Shown: positions 25,145-33,336 of the stretch, piece after piece
Numbering within the stretch: the first letter of the stretch is position 1
How the letters are laid out: each line of letters opens with the position of its first letter
From: Microbacterium sp. LWO12-1.2
Lineage (GTDB): Bacteria; Actinomycetota; Actinomycetes; Actinomycetales; Microbacteriaceae
Direction: 5' to 3'
DNA length: 64,000 nucleotides
NCBI RefSeq assembly: GCF_040675875.1
Contig: NZ_JBEGII010000001.1
Location: 3,100,001-3,164,000 of the forward strand
Notes under the pieces: model-generated
The model's input: only the letters and a program-made list of their open reading frames with translations
The model's database searches: none
Told to the model about the DNA's origin: nothing
Made by a program: the position numbers and the translations under genes

Positions 25145-26416
25145 ATGGATCGCTTCGACGTTGCCGGAATCGGCTTCGGTCCGTCAAACATCTCGGTCGC
25201 CGTGGCTCTTGCCGAATTGCATCCGGAATTGTCGTGCCGCTTCATCGACAGGAAGCTTGATTTCTCGTGGCATGAGGACTTGATGTTCCCTGAGGCCGAG
25301 ATGCAAGTGCCTTTTCTGAAGGACATTGTGTCGCTGAGGAACCCTCAAAGCGAGTTCTCATTTCTTGCATACCTAAAAGACCGGGGCAGATTGCATGAGT
25401 TCATCAACCTTCGCACATTCTATCCATCCAGAAGAGAGTTCGATGACTACTACAGATGGGTCGCTGGACGGTTTGACGCAAGCACGCAGTGGGGCCGAAA
25501 CGTCACGAGCGTTGAAGCTGATGGCGAGTATCTCGTTGTTTCTTCGGTAGATGTGTCAGGGAACGATCTTCAACGTATCCAAACAAGGGCCCTGGTCATC
25601 GCAAACGGTGGGACTCCAAAGATTCCCGCGGACACTGTAGTTGGATCGCGCCTTTTCCATGCCTCTGAATCGCTGGGTCGACTGCGAGCAGGATACCCGG
25701 ATCGGACCGCGCCCTACCGCTTCAACATTGTCGGCTCTGGTCAGACAACTGCAGATCTGTTCACCTACCTCCGCGTTGAGTATCCCAACGCGAGCATCAC
25801 CATCACCTCTCGATCCTTCGCGATGCGACCTGAGGACGACACCCACTTTGTCAACGAACTCTTCTTCCCGGAAACGACTGACTGGTTCTACGGCGCCAAT
25901 TCGTCTGTACGCGAGCGCGTTCTGCGCGAACACTCGTCGGCCGCCCATTCCGGCGCGAGCTATGACCTGATCCCGCGAATCTACCGCGCTCGGTACGAAG
26001 CACGAGTGGCTGGCTCGAACAACTACCAGTTCGAGCGTCTCGTCGAATTCATCGGCGGGTCCTCTTCCGGGAATGTTGCCCGAGGACGCTACCGATCTCT
26101 CGAAGATGGCACAGAGCGCGAAGAATCCTACGACGCCATCATCCTCGGCACTGGATACACCTACCCAATGCCCTTGCCTCTCCTTGAAGGCGTCTCCGGA
26201 ATGTTCGATCTTGGTCCGAACGGTTGCTATCAAATCGATCGTGACTACAGTATCCGCACGCAGAAGATTTCGGCTCCTCAGATCTACCTTCAAGGCTATG
26301 CGGAGGCGACCCACGGATTCAGCGAGGTTCTGCTCTCGTTGATGCCTATTCGGGCTGCAGAGATTGCCGAGAATGCGGCGCGCGCTTCGATCGAACCTGC
26401 GTGCACGCAGATATGA
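25145..26416 (+). CDS. SidA/PvdA/IucD-family amino acid N-hydroxylase, atypical substrate site
   Basis: The 423-aa FAD- and NADPH-dependent monooxygenase adds a hydroxyl to a side-chain amine. FAD motif GIGFGPSN (8-15), FSWHEDLMFPEAEMQVPFLKDIVSLRNP (Lys59 equals the substrate-binding Lys of SidA), NADPH motif GSGQTTAD (197-204), FVNELFFP (Asn237) and LGTGY (334-338) are present. The T-N-Y motif that carries the second substrate-contacting Asn in ornithine/lysine hydroxylases is replaced by A-A-H (266-268), so the natural substrate may differ. GGGGG lies upstream of the ATG. It is the first gene of a six-gene coupled operon and has lower GC than flanking genes. Without acyltransferase or NIS synthetase nearby, a standard hydroxamate siderophore is unlikely. 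Confidence 0.9.
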   Translation: MDRFDVAGIGFGPSNISVAVALAELHPELSCRFIDRKLDFSWHEDLMFPEAEMQVPFLKDIVSLRNPQSEFSFLAYLKDRGRLHEFINLRTFYPSRREFDDYYRWVAGRFDASTQWGRNVTSVEADGEYLVVSSVDVSGNDLQRIQTRALVIANGGTPKIPADTVVGSRLFHASESLGRLRAGYPDRTAPYRFNIVGSGQTTADLFTYLRVEYPNASITITSRSFAMRPEDDTHFVNELFFPETTDWFYGANSSVRERVLREHSSAAHSGASYDLIPRIYRARYEARVAGSNNYQFERLVEFIGGSSSGNVARGRYRSLEDGTEREESYDAIILGTGYTYPMPLPLLEGVSGMFDLGPNGCYQIDRDYSIRTQKISAPQIYLQGYAEATHGFSEVLLSLMPIRAAEIAENAARASIEPACTQI

Positions 26417-27777
26417 CCACTTCAGGCATGACGCCCGCTTGCGTGACTGAGGCGACGACGCCATCTCCGACGGAGGCCATCTTGCGGGATGCAACGCAGC
26501 GCGCGGATGAACTTGGCTCTAGCGTCATCTTTCGACTGCTTCCTCCCCCGAACTCTGACCGCACCGAGGTGACCGTCACAACCGGTGCACGGACTTCACG
26601 ACTTACGGTCGCCAACGACGCAGCGAGCATCACCGGCGCTGTTGAGCAACTCTGTGTCGATGCATGGCTCGATATGGCATCCATAGAGCCTGGCGTGATC
26701 GTGAGTCGATACCCGCGGGGCGCCGATTCGCTCATGATCGTGAGAGTTGACGGGTCGGCGGAAGCCCGAGTTGTCAAGGTGGGGCCCGTCGAAATCGTGC
26801 GGGCCGAGGTCGACTTAGTTCGGGCGGTCAATGACCATCACTGCGCTGAGAGGATCGTCTTCCCTCGCGTTCTCGCCTTTGTTGAGCATGCGGGGATCGG
26901 AGTCAACGTGATGGAAGCAGCGCGCGCCGAGCCCCTCGATGAAGATCTGTTCTGCGACGGGGACCGAACTACTCCGGTTCACAATGCCATTTCCCGACTC
27001 GAACCGTTCTTGGAGCTCCTCGGGAATCTCCATCGGAGGACGGTGGCGCCCGGGGTCCCCGAGGTGGCCGCCTATCTGTACAGGGGCAGATTCTCCGCTG
27101 TACCACACGAGCCCGGTTTCATTCAGGCAGCAGAGCGTGTGCTTGGAGACAGGAACGGCGAGGCACTGGGGCTTCTTCCGTGGATTAGCGCTGAGTATGC
27201 CGTCGAAGGGCTCGCGTCTCTCCGTACACGCCTTGCTCGACATATCCCGGAGCTGTTGCCGGAATCAAGTTCCGTGGTGCACGGAGACCCCCACCTGCGC
27301 AACATGCTGAGGCGGGTAGACGGCACTCCCTGCTTCATCGACCCGCGGACGGTCTGGGACGGTCGACGGCGAAGAGATGAAGGCCGCGGAGATCCGACCT
27401 ACGACTTCGCTACCTTGCTCCACAGCATTTGGCCAATGAGCTCAGTACTGCACTCAGTGGAGAGCGGACGACGCGGACCGGTTTGGGATGTGACTGCAAA
27501 TGCGGACGCCGTCCACTTCTCCAGTCTCCTGCCACAGACTGCCCTGATCAACGCGATCGAGGCGTGCTTCGTCGACCAGCTTGATTGGTTTGACGATGCA
27601 TCACGGAGCGTAAGAGTGGCGCGATTGCGGATCGGGGCGGCAGCCGCGCTTGCGGGCTGGTTGAAGTACCCCGCGGCACTGCCGACTGTCGAATCATGGT
27701 CGGCGACCTATTTCGCGATGTTGTGGTACCTCCAGCGTGGGATCGAGGAGATGGAGCAGCATGACGAAGAGGAATGA
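26413..27777 (+). CDS. APH/choline kinase-fold phosphotransferase family protein
   Basis: The C-terminal half of the 454-aa protein has the Brenner motif HGDPHLRN (290-297) and a metal-binding Asp in FIDPR (Asp310), as in aminoglycoside phosphotransferases and related small-molecule kinases; ARVVKVG near residue 122 may be the ATP Lys region. The N-terminal 90 residues are not recognised. The start overlaps the hydroxylase stop as ATGA; a GTG 12 bases upstream is possible. Inside a biosynthetic operon the protein could phosphorylate an intermediate to activate it, or modify the product for self-protection. There is no ground to call it an aminoglycoside resistance gene. Confidence 0.8.
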   Translation: MTTSGMTPACVTEATTPSPTEAILRDATQRADELGSSVIFRLLPPPNSDRTEVTVTTGARTSRLTVANDAASITGAVEQLCVDAWLDMASIEPGVIVSRYPRGADSLMIVRVDGSAEARVVKVGPVEIVRAEVDLVRAVNDHHCAERIVFPRVLAFVEHAGIGVNVMEAARAEPLDEDLFCDGDRTTPVHNAISRLEPFLELLGNLHRRTVAPGVPEVAAYLYRGRFSAVPHEPGFIQAAERVLGDRNGEALGLLPWISAEYAVEGLASLRTRLARHIPELLPESSSVVHGDPHLRNMLRRVDGTPCFIDPRTVWDGRRRRDEGRGDPTYDFATLLHSIWPMSSVLHSVESGRRGPVWDVTANADAVHFSSLLPQTALINAIEACFVDQLDWFDDASRSVRVARLRIGAAAALAGWLKYPAALPTVESWSATYFAMLWYLQRGIEEMEQHDEEE

Positions 27778-29050
27778 CATTCCGCAGGGAATCGAAGCGA
27801 TGCATCAGGATCGCGCTGGCGTCGTGGTTCTGGTCAACACGGGAAAGTCAGAGGCGCTGGAACGCTTGCAGCGAGTCGCCGCGAACGCAACCGTGCATGT
27901 CGTCACTGAGGCAGCGTACGTGTCGAAATATCCCAGAGGAACACCGATGACCATAGTGAAGGACGTCGGGCGCGTAAGCGACGTGCTTGATGCAGTGGCT
28001 GCTGTGCATCGCGGTAGCACTGTTACACACGTCGTTTCCCCGTCAGAGCGCAGTATGCCTGCCGGCGGGTACGTACGAGACGTGTTCGCGCTCGGCGGCA
28101 TCGGTTCCACCACTGCAAACCTCTTGACCAACAAGTTCGCGATGAAGCAGCGCCTCGTCGAGCATGGTCTTCCCGTCGCCGAGCACCGGGTGACTGTGGG
28201 GCGCGAGCAATTGTCGGCCGCCGCGCGAATGATCGGCTTCCCCGTGATCATCAAGCCTGCGTTCGGAACGGGCTCAATGGACACTCATGTCCTCGCCGAC
28301 GAAGACACACTCGCGCGACTACTGGCGTCCGAGTCGGGCGACCGGATCTCCGACTCAACCCGGCTGATGATCGTCGAGCGATACATGACCGTCGGCGATG
28401 AGTTGACCTGCGATGGGATCGTGGTGCGTGGGAAGGTCGAATTTGCTCTTGCGTCGCTCTACAACACTCCTCTCCTCGGCGGGATCGGCCAGATGCTCGG
28501 CGCCTCCACTCTCCGCGGCGCCGATGCGCTCGCGCAAGAAGTTCGTGAGCTCCATGCTCGCACCGTCTCTGCGCTCGGCATCGAGGAAGGTGTGACCCAC
28601 ATGGAAATGCTACGTACCTCCGACGGATTGCTTGTTGGTGAGATCGCGTGTCGACCAGGCGGCGCTGGCGTCGTCGATAGCGCTCGTCTGTCGACCGGCG
28701 TCGACCTCTGGGATGCATTCATGTCGTTGTCGCTCGGGCATGCCCCGGAGATCGCGAACGACGGGTCGGATCCCGCACCGTTGATGTGGACTACTCTGCC
28801 CACCTGGCCCGGCAGGGTAGTTTCGCTCGCAGACGAGAATGCCTTTCGCTCGGTCGACGGGATGCAATTCGTTGACATGCACATAAGGGTGGGCGATGAA
28901 ATCAGCTCACGAATGCACAGCTCGACGACAACAGGAATCGTCTACTGCAGACTTGACGCGCCCGACCGAAGACAGGTCGCGGATCGTCTCCGCCAGATCG
29001 AGAACGCCTATTTCCTCGATACGCGCCCACCCGCAGAGGAGCAACGATGA
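27761..29050 (+). CDS. ATP-grasp ligase 1 (amino acid/peptide ligase type)
   Basis: The 429-aa protein has an ATP-grasp domain: NKFAMKQRLVEHGLPVAEH, the ATP Lys in FPVIIKPAFGTGSMDTH (Lys165), IVERYM (Glu206), and the metal/substrate region HMEML (Glu282), VGEIACRPGGAG (Glu294, Arg298). This HxE...GE...RPGG pattern is that of carboxylate-amine ligases that form peptide bonds via acyl phosphates. The ATG at 27761, with GGAG upstream, overlaps the previous gene by 17 bases; a GTG start at 27737 is an alternative. The N-terminal 90 residues contain VSKYPRG, echoing VSRYPRG in the kinase-like neighbour. Substrates are unknown. Confidence 0.85.
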   Translation: MTKRNDIPQGIEAMHQDRAGVVVLVNTGKSEALERLQRVAANATVHVVTEAAYVSKYPRGTPMTIVKDVGRVSDVLDAVAAVHRGSTVTHVVSPSERSMPAGGYVRDVFALGGIGSTTANLLTNKFAMKQRLVEHGLPVAEHRVTVGREQLSAAARMIGFPVIIKPAFGTGSMDTHVLADEDTLARLLASESGDRISDSTRLMIVERYMTVGDELTCDGIVVRGKVEFALASLYNTPLLGGIGQMLGASTLRGADALAQEVRELHARTVSALGIEEGVTHMEMLRTSDGLLVGEIACRPGGAGVVDSARLSTGVDLWDAFMSLSLGHAPEIANDGSDPAPLMWTTLPTWPGRVVSLADENAFRSVDGMQFVDMHIRVGDEISSRMHSSTTTGIVYCRLDAPDRRQVADRLRQIENAYFLDTRPPAEEQR

Positions 29051-29574
29051 CGCAGGACAGTTCGGGCCGGCTGATAGGTCGGCGAATGCCGACGACGGCG
29101 CTGACAACCACCGACGGAGATCGGGTGGACCTATCAGATCCGGCGCTCGGTGCGTTCGCGCTGTTCATCTATCCACGCACCGGAGACCCCAACAAGCCTG
29201 ATGACGCCTCGTGGGCTGCTATCCCCGGGGCAAAGGGGTGCACCGTTGAAGCCTGCGCTATCCGTGATCTCTACAGCGCATTTCGCGAACTCGGGCTCGG
29301 CGTCTACGGTCTCTCAACCCAAAGCACCGAGTATCAGTCTGAGGCGGTCGAACGGCTCCATCTCCCGTACCCGATACTGTCGGACCCGAGCTTGGCACTT
29401 CGACGGCTCGGCCTCGACACGTTTCGATTCGATGGTGAGGAGCTGTATACGCGGGTCACTCTGTTAGTCGCAGGTGGATCTGTCGTAGATGTCGTGTGGC
29501 CGACCAGCAACACCATCGCGCACGTATCGGACGTTCTTGCCTCTGCCCGTTCGGCCTACGGAAGTGCAGGTTGA
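29047..29574 (+). CDS. Peroxiredoxin (AhpC/TSA, BCP-like) in biosynthetic operon
   Basis: The 175-aa thioredoxin-fold protein has FIYPRTGDPN, then a WAAIPGAKGCTVEACAIRD segment with the peroxidatic Cys in GCT and a second Cys five residues later, as in PrxQ/BCP proteins, and ends with a TRVTLLVAGGSVVDVVWP strand. It would reduce peroxides or another oxidised small molecule in the cytoplasm. Coupling to both ligases (ATGA and TTGA overlaps) makes a pathway role likely: a redox step on the N-oxygenated intermediate, or disposal of peroxide leaked by the flavin monooxygenase. Which one is inference. Confidence 0.82.
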   Translation: MTQDSSGRLIGRRMPTTALTTTDGDRVDLSDPALGAFALFIYPRTGDPNKPDDASWAAIPGAKGCTVEACAIRDLYSAFRELGLGVYGLSTQSTEYQSEAVERLHLPYPILSDPSLALRRLGLDTFRFDGEELYTRVTLLVAGGSVVDVVWPTSNTIAHVSDVLASARSAYGSAG

Positions 29575-30710
29575 GTCGAGTTCTTGTCATCGAGGGAACA
29601 CCTGCGCTTGTGCTCGCAGCACGTCGCGCTGGGCACGATGTCGTTGTGATCGGGAGTGGCACCGGTCACGACGTGGATGTCCCTGACCGGCGACTGATCG
29701 TTCAGACCGCAATCGGCTTGCACGAGCGATTGCCGTTCGACGCCGCAATCAGCCTCACAGAGCAGGGACTGCTTCCTGCCGCGGAGGTGGCCGAGTCCCT
29801 CGGGTTGTGGGGCGCTGGCCTAAAAACCGCGCAGCTGCTGATGGACAAGGTGCTCATGCGAAGACACCTCGCCCGCTTCTCCGGCATGGAGGTGCGCTTC
29901 TGGGAAGCGCGCTGCCAGGCTGACGTTGCTACCGCTCTGGCGGAGAACGGCGCACCGGTCGTTGTCAAGCCTTCGCAAGGCACTGCAAGCACCGGGGTCT
30001 CGGTCGTCCGGGAATCGAGTGAGGCGGAGCGAGCCTGGCGCAGGGCGGCTGGGGCGGCAACCGGCAGCGTACTCATCGAGGAGTTCCTCGATGGACCTGA
30101 GTTCAGTGTTGAGGCATTCTCGGTGTCCGGCGAACATCGGATTGTTGCGCTCACGGAGAAGACCGTCGACCCCGCAAGCTCGGTTGAAATGGGGCATACC
30201 ATTCCCGCCCGCGTCTCGCCTGCCGACTCAGCCGCGCTCGCTGAGCATGCCCGTGGAGTTCTGGACGCCCTCGGCCTGAGGGATGGACCATCACACACTG
30301 AATTGCGCCTCACGAGCAGGGGGCCCAGGCTGATCGAATCGCACAATCGGGTAGGCGGTGACAAGATCCGCGAGCTAGTACATCACGCGACCGGAGTCGA
30401 CTACCTCGACCTCATCATTCGCGCCGCAACGGGTGCCCCCGTCCTGCCAACCGAGCTCATCTATCGCGGCGGCGCGGCGATTCGGTTCCTTGTCGCACCA
30501 CCCGGCGCCGTGCTCCACGTGTCTGTCCCGAATTGGATCGAACCCGAGACTCAGGTGCACATCGGCGTGCAGTCAGGGAATGTCGTAGGCGCGCTCAGAT
30601 CCTCGCACGACAGAGTTGGACATGTCATAAGCAGCGGCAGAGACGCGAGCAGTGCAAGTAGCCGCGCAGAGAAGGTGGTTGCTGCAGTCTTGATCAGGAC
30701 ACAAGCGTGA
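29571..30710 (+). CDS. ATP-grasp ligase 2 (BacD-like L-amino acid ligase)
   Basis: The 379-aa protein has MDKVLMRRHLARFSG, ATP Lys in APVVVKPSQGTASTGVSVV (Lys133), LIEEFLDGPEFSVEAF, and HTELRLTSRGPRLIESHNRVGGDKI (Glu244, Glu256, Asn259, Arg260), the signature of BacD/RizA-type L-amino acid ligases that make alpha-dipeptides. The start is TTG at 29571, overlapping the peroxiredoxin stop as TTGA; no ATG or GTG fits as well, and the Rossmann-like strand VLVIEGTPALVLAARRAG begins three codons later. Two different ligases in one operon suggest a product with two amide bonds, or one ligase acting on a non-peptide amine. Confidence 0.86.
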   Translation: MSRVLVIEGTPALVLAARRAGHDVVVIGSGTGHDVDVPDRRLIVQTAIGLHERLPFDAAISLTEQGLLPAAEVAESLGLWGAGLKTAQLLMDKVLMRRHLARFSGMEVRFWEARCQADVATALAENGAPVVVKPSQGTASTGVSVVRESSEAERAWRRAAGAATGSVLIEEFLDGPEFSVEAFSVSGEHRIVALTEKTVDPASSVEMGHTIPARVSPADSAALAEHARGVLDALGLRDGPSHTELRLTSRGPRLIESHNRVGGDKIRELVHHATGVDYLDLIIRAATGAPVLPTELIYRGGAAIRFLVAPPGAVLHVSVPNWIEPETQVHIGVQSGNVVGALRSSHDRVGHVISSGRDASSASSRAEKVVAAVLIRTQA

Positions 30711-31951
30711 ATCCAGACGGACGCAGAGCGTGGTCGCCCGTATTTCAGCGCTTTGCATGGAGCCAGGCTTCCTCCCAGTTCGCGGCGCAGACTGCATCTG
30801 CAGCGATCCCACTCCTTGCCTTGACAACCTTGCACGTCCAGGACACTCAGGTCGGCCTGATCTCGTTCGCGCAGTTCTTGCCGGTGATCCTCCTGACGCT
30901 ACTCCTTGGTGCCATCATCGACTCGACATCGAAGGTCACCCCGATGCTCATCGGGCACGCTGGGCGCGCCCTCGTGTTCGCGCTGCTTGCGGTTCTCGCT
31001 TCGACCGGCAGGTTGCAACTGTCCACCCTACTTGTCGCCGTGTTTCTTGCCGGAGCACTAACCGCAGCATTCGATGTCGCCGTCCAAGGAGTCGTTCCCT
31101 ATCTCGCGCCCTCGGCGAAGTTGGTGGAGGCTAATCGGCGCATCCAACTGACTTACTCGCTGGCGCAGGTGCTCGGACCGACAGCTGCCGGCGCCTTGGT
31201 CGGCCTGGGGTATCCGGCGCTTGCGTTTGCTGCGATCAGCATCGTGTATGCGGGCGCGTTCTTCCTCCTCCTACCCGTGCGAGCAACGCCCACGAAGCCG
31301 GAATCGCCCCTCAACGCCTCCGTGTTTCGGCGACTCAATGCTGGGCTGCGATTCAGTTTCTCCGATCGGGTACTCAGACGTCTTCTGATCGCGGGGAGCA
31401 TCTTCAACCTGACCGAACAGGCACTCATCACAACATTTCTGGTTCGGGCAAGTCGCGATCTTGGGATCTCTGCCGGGCTACTCGGCGTGATCCTCTCGGC
31501 TGGAGGGCTCGGAGCAGTCGCCGCCGCGGCAGCGATGCGTCACGCGAAACCCCGATCTCCGGCTGTTCTGATGGTCGTCGCAATGAGCGGGGCCACTCTG
31601 TCGCCTATTCTGCTACTTTTCGTCAGCGACGCCGGCGTGTTCGATCAGGTACTGGCAATCATGGTGTTCTTCCTCTATGGGTCGGGACTTGTGATCTACA
31701 ACGTGCTGGCGGTCACCCTGCGGCAGCAGAGAGCTCCTCTGGTGATGAGAAGCCGAATAGGTGCGGTCTATCGCTTCTTCGCGTACGGTTCTCTGGGGTT
31801 CGGAGGGCTGGTCTCCTCAGCGCTCATCGCAGTCGCAGGTGCCGCGTTAGCGTTGGTGTTGATTGTCGCAGGCATGGCCGTTGCTACGGTCGTGTATGCC
31901 AGCTCGTTGTTGCGGGTCCGACACGAGATCGACGATGGGCTCGTGGCGTAG
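30707..31951 (+). CDS. MFS exporter of the island operon
   Basis: The 414-aa membrane protein has about 12 hydrophobic helices and MFS traits: a RFAWSQASSQFAAQTASAAIPLLAL first helix, the loop LGAIIDSTSKVTPMLIGHAGRAL in the motif A position, and EANRRIQLTYSLAQVLGPTAAGALV near helix 5. It resembles drug or siderophore exporters of the enterobactin-exporter/macrolide-efflux type. GTG at 30707 overlaps the ligase stop as GTGA. As last gene it most likely exports the product and may give self-resistance. No uptake receptor or binding protein accompanies it. Confidence 0.87.
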   Translation: MNPDGRRAWSPVFQRFAWSQASSQFAAQTASAAIPLLALTTLHVQDTQVGLISFAQFLPVILLTLLLGAIIDSTSKVTPMLIGHAGRALVFALLAVLASTGRLQLSTLLVAVFLAGALTAAFDVAVQGVVPYLAPSAKLVEANRRIQLTYSLAQVLGPTAAGALVGLGYPALAFAAISIVYAGAFFLLLPVRATPTKPESPLNASVFRRLNAGLRFSFSDRVLRRLLIAGSIFNLTEQALITTFLVRASRDLGISAGLLGVILSAGGLGAVAAAAAMRHAKPRSPAVLMVVAMSGATLSPILLLFVSDAGVFDQVLAIMVFFLYGSGLVIYNVLAVTLRQQRAPLVMRSRIGAVYRFFAYGSLGFGGLVSSALIAVAGAALALVLIVAGMAVATVVYASSLLRVRHEIDDGLVA

Positions 31952-32089
31952 TTGAAGTGTCCAGTACGCGGGCGTGCGAATCACTTAAGGCATCCTGATC
32001 TCCTGACCTCCTGTCCCCGTGATCCGTCACCCTTCGCATCCTGCTAACGTCAGCGTTGCGCGCCCGAAGCGCAGACGCAGGAGACCCCA

Positions 32090-32608
32090 GTGCAGATCAG
32101 GGATGCGGTCGTCGCCGACCTCGAGAAGATCACCGAGATTCACAACCACGCCGTGGTGCACACCACCGCGATCTGGAACGACGATGCCGTCGGCATAGCC
32201 GATCGTGCGGCCTGGCTCGCGGATCGCACTGCGCACGGCTTCCCTGTGATCGTCGCCGCGGATGACTCCGGCGTGATCGGCTATGCCTCCTTCGGCGGCT
32301 TCCGCCCGCACACCGGATTCCGGCGCACCGTCGAGCACTCGGTGTACGTGCGGGGCGACCAGCAGGGACGCGGCGTCGGCAAGACGCTCATGCAGGAGCT
32401 CATCGCGAGGGCGCGCGCGCAGGGTGTGCACGTCATGGTCGCTGCGGTCGAGAGCGGCAACGTCGGATCGATCCGCCTGCACGAGAAGCTCGGCTTCCGC
32501 GAGGTGGGGCGCATGCCGCAGGTCGGCGCGAAGTTCGGTCGCTGGCTCGACCTGAGCCTGCTGCAGCTGATCCTCGACGAGCGCACCGCTCCCGACGCCG
32601 CGTCCTGA
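32090..32608 (+). CDS. GNAT N-acetyltransferase, phosphinothricin/methionine-sulfoximine type
   Basis: The 172-aa protein has the opening IRDAVVADLEKITEIHNHAVVHTTAIW and the acetyl-CoA motif EHSVYVRGDQQGRGVGKTLMQELI, followed by MVAAVESGNVGSIRLHEKLGFREVG and GRWLDLSLLQLIL, the layout of Pat/MddA-like acetyltransferases. Such enzymes acetylate amino acid analogues such as methionine sulfoximine or phosphinothricin. GTG at 32090 with AGGAG upstream is the start. It lies just outside the low-GC island and has the host's high GC. Detoxification of amino acid analogues is likely but the substrate is unproven. Confidence 0.88.
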   Translation: MQIRDAVVADLEKITEIHNHAVVHTTAIWNDDAVGIADRAAWLADRTAHGFPVIVAADDSGVIGYASFGGFRPHTGFRRTVEHSVYVRGDQQGRGVGKTLMQELIARARAQGVHVMVAAVESGNVGSIRLHEKLGFREVGRMPQVGAKFGRWLDLSLLQLILDERTAPDAAS

Positions 32609-32619
32609 ACGGAGACACG

Positions 32620-33333
32620 ATGGATGCGCTGCAGTGGCTCGTCGATGCGTTCAACTCGCAATGGATGCTGCCCGGCGGGCAGACCCTGTTGGTGCGCGAA
32701 GTCGTCGGCAACGTCTTCGGACTCGCGAGCGCGATCGGCGGCATGCGCCGCAAGATCTGGGCATGGCCGGTGGGCATCGTCGGCAACCTGCTGCTGCTGA
32801 CCGTGTTCCTCGGTTCGATCCTCAGCCCCGATCAGTCGCTGCCGCATCTGCTCGGGCAGGCGGGCCGCCAGGTCATGTTCATCGCCGTCGCGATCTACGG
32901 CTGGATCCGCTGGCGCAACGCCTCCGGTGGCCGCGTGACCCCGCGCTGGGCCCCCACCGGCGCCCGCATCGGCATGGTGCTCGTCATGATCGTCGGCACG
33001 GTCGCACTGACGCCGCTGTTCCGCGCGCTCGGCTCCTGGGAGCCGGTGTGGGCGGACGCCTGGACCTTCGTCGGCTCACTGCTCGCGACCTACGGCATGG
33101 CGCGGGGGTGGACCGAGTTCTGGCTCGTCTGGATCGCCGTCGATGTGGTGGGCGTGCCGCTCCTGTTCAGCTCGGGCTACTACGCCACCGGGTTGATGTA
33201 CGTCTTCTACGGCCTCTTCACCGCGACCGGGTTCGTGATCTGGTGGCGCGCACAGGTGAAGGCCTCCGCGACGCCGGTCGAGATCCTGCCCCCGGACCCG
33301 AGTCCGCGGCGCGCGGAAGGTGACGACGGCTGA
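32620..33333 (+). CDS. pnuC: Nicotinamide riboside transporter
   Basis: The 237-aa membrane protein of the PnuC family has seven to eight helices and typical conserved segments (VREVVGNVFGLASAIGGMRRKIWAWPVGIVGNLLL, GRQVMFIAVAIYGWIRWR and a late YYATGLMYVFYGLFTATGFVIWW). It moves nicotinamide riboside by facilitated diffusion, feeding NAD salvage. It starts 11 bases after the acetyltransferase stop, so both may share a transcript. No NiaR-like operator or riboswitch was seen upstream. Confidence 0.92.
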   Translation: MDALQWLVDAFNSQWMLPGGQTLLVREVVGNVFGLASAIGGMRRKIWAWPVGIVGNLLLLTVFLGSILSPDQSLPHLLGQAGRQVMFIAVAIYGWIRWRNASGGRVTPRWAPTGARIGMVLVMIVGTVALTPLFRALGSWEPVWADAWTFVGSLLATYGMARGWTEFWLVWIAVDVVGVPLLFSSGYYATGLMYVFYGLFTATGFVIWWRAQVKASATPVEILPPDPSPRRAEGDDG

Positions 33334-33336
33334 CGT

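Noticed and set aside
26413..27777. Aminoglycoside resistance kinase
   Set aside because: Only the general APH fold is present. The gene is coupled to biosynthetic enzymes and has an unrelated N-terminal region, so a resistance label is not justified.
25145..31951. Classical hydroxamate siderophore cluster
   Set aside because: There is no acyltransferase, NIS synthetase, NRPS, binding protein or visible iron box. The hydroxylase also lacks a usual substrate Asn.
25000..32050. Integrative element or prophage
   Set aside because: No integrase, transposase, phage gene, direct repeat or tRNA border was found in or around the low-GC block.
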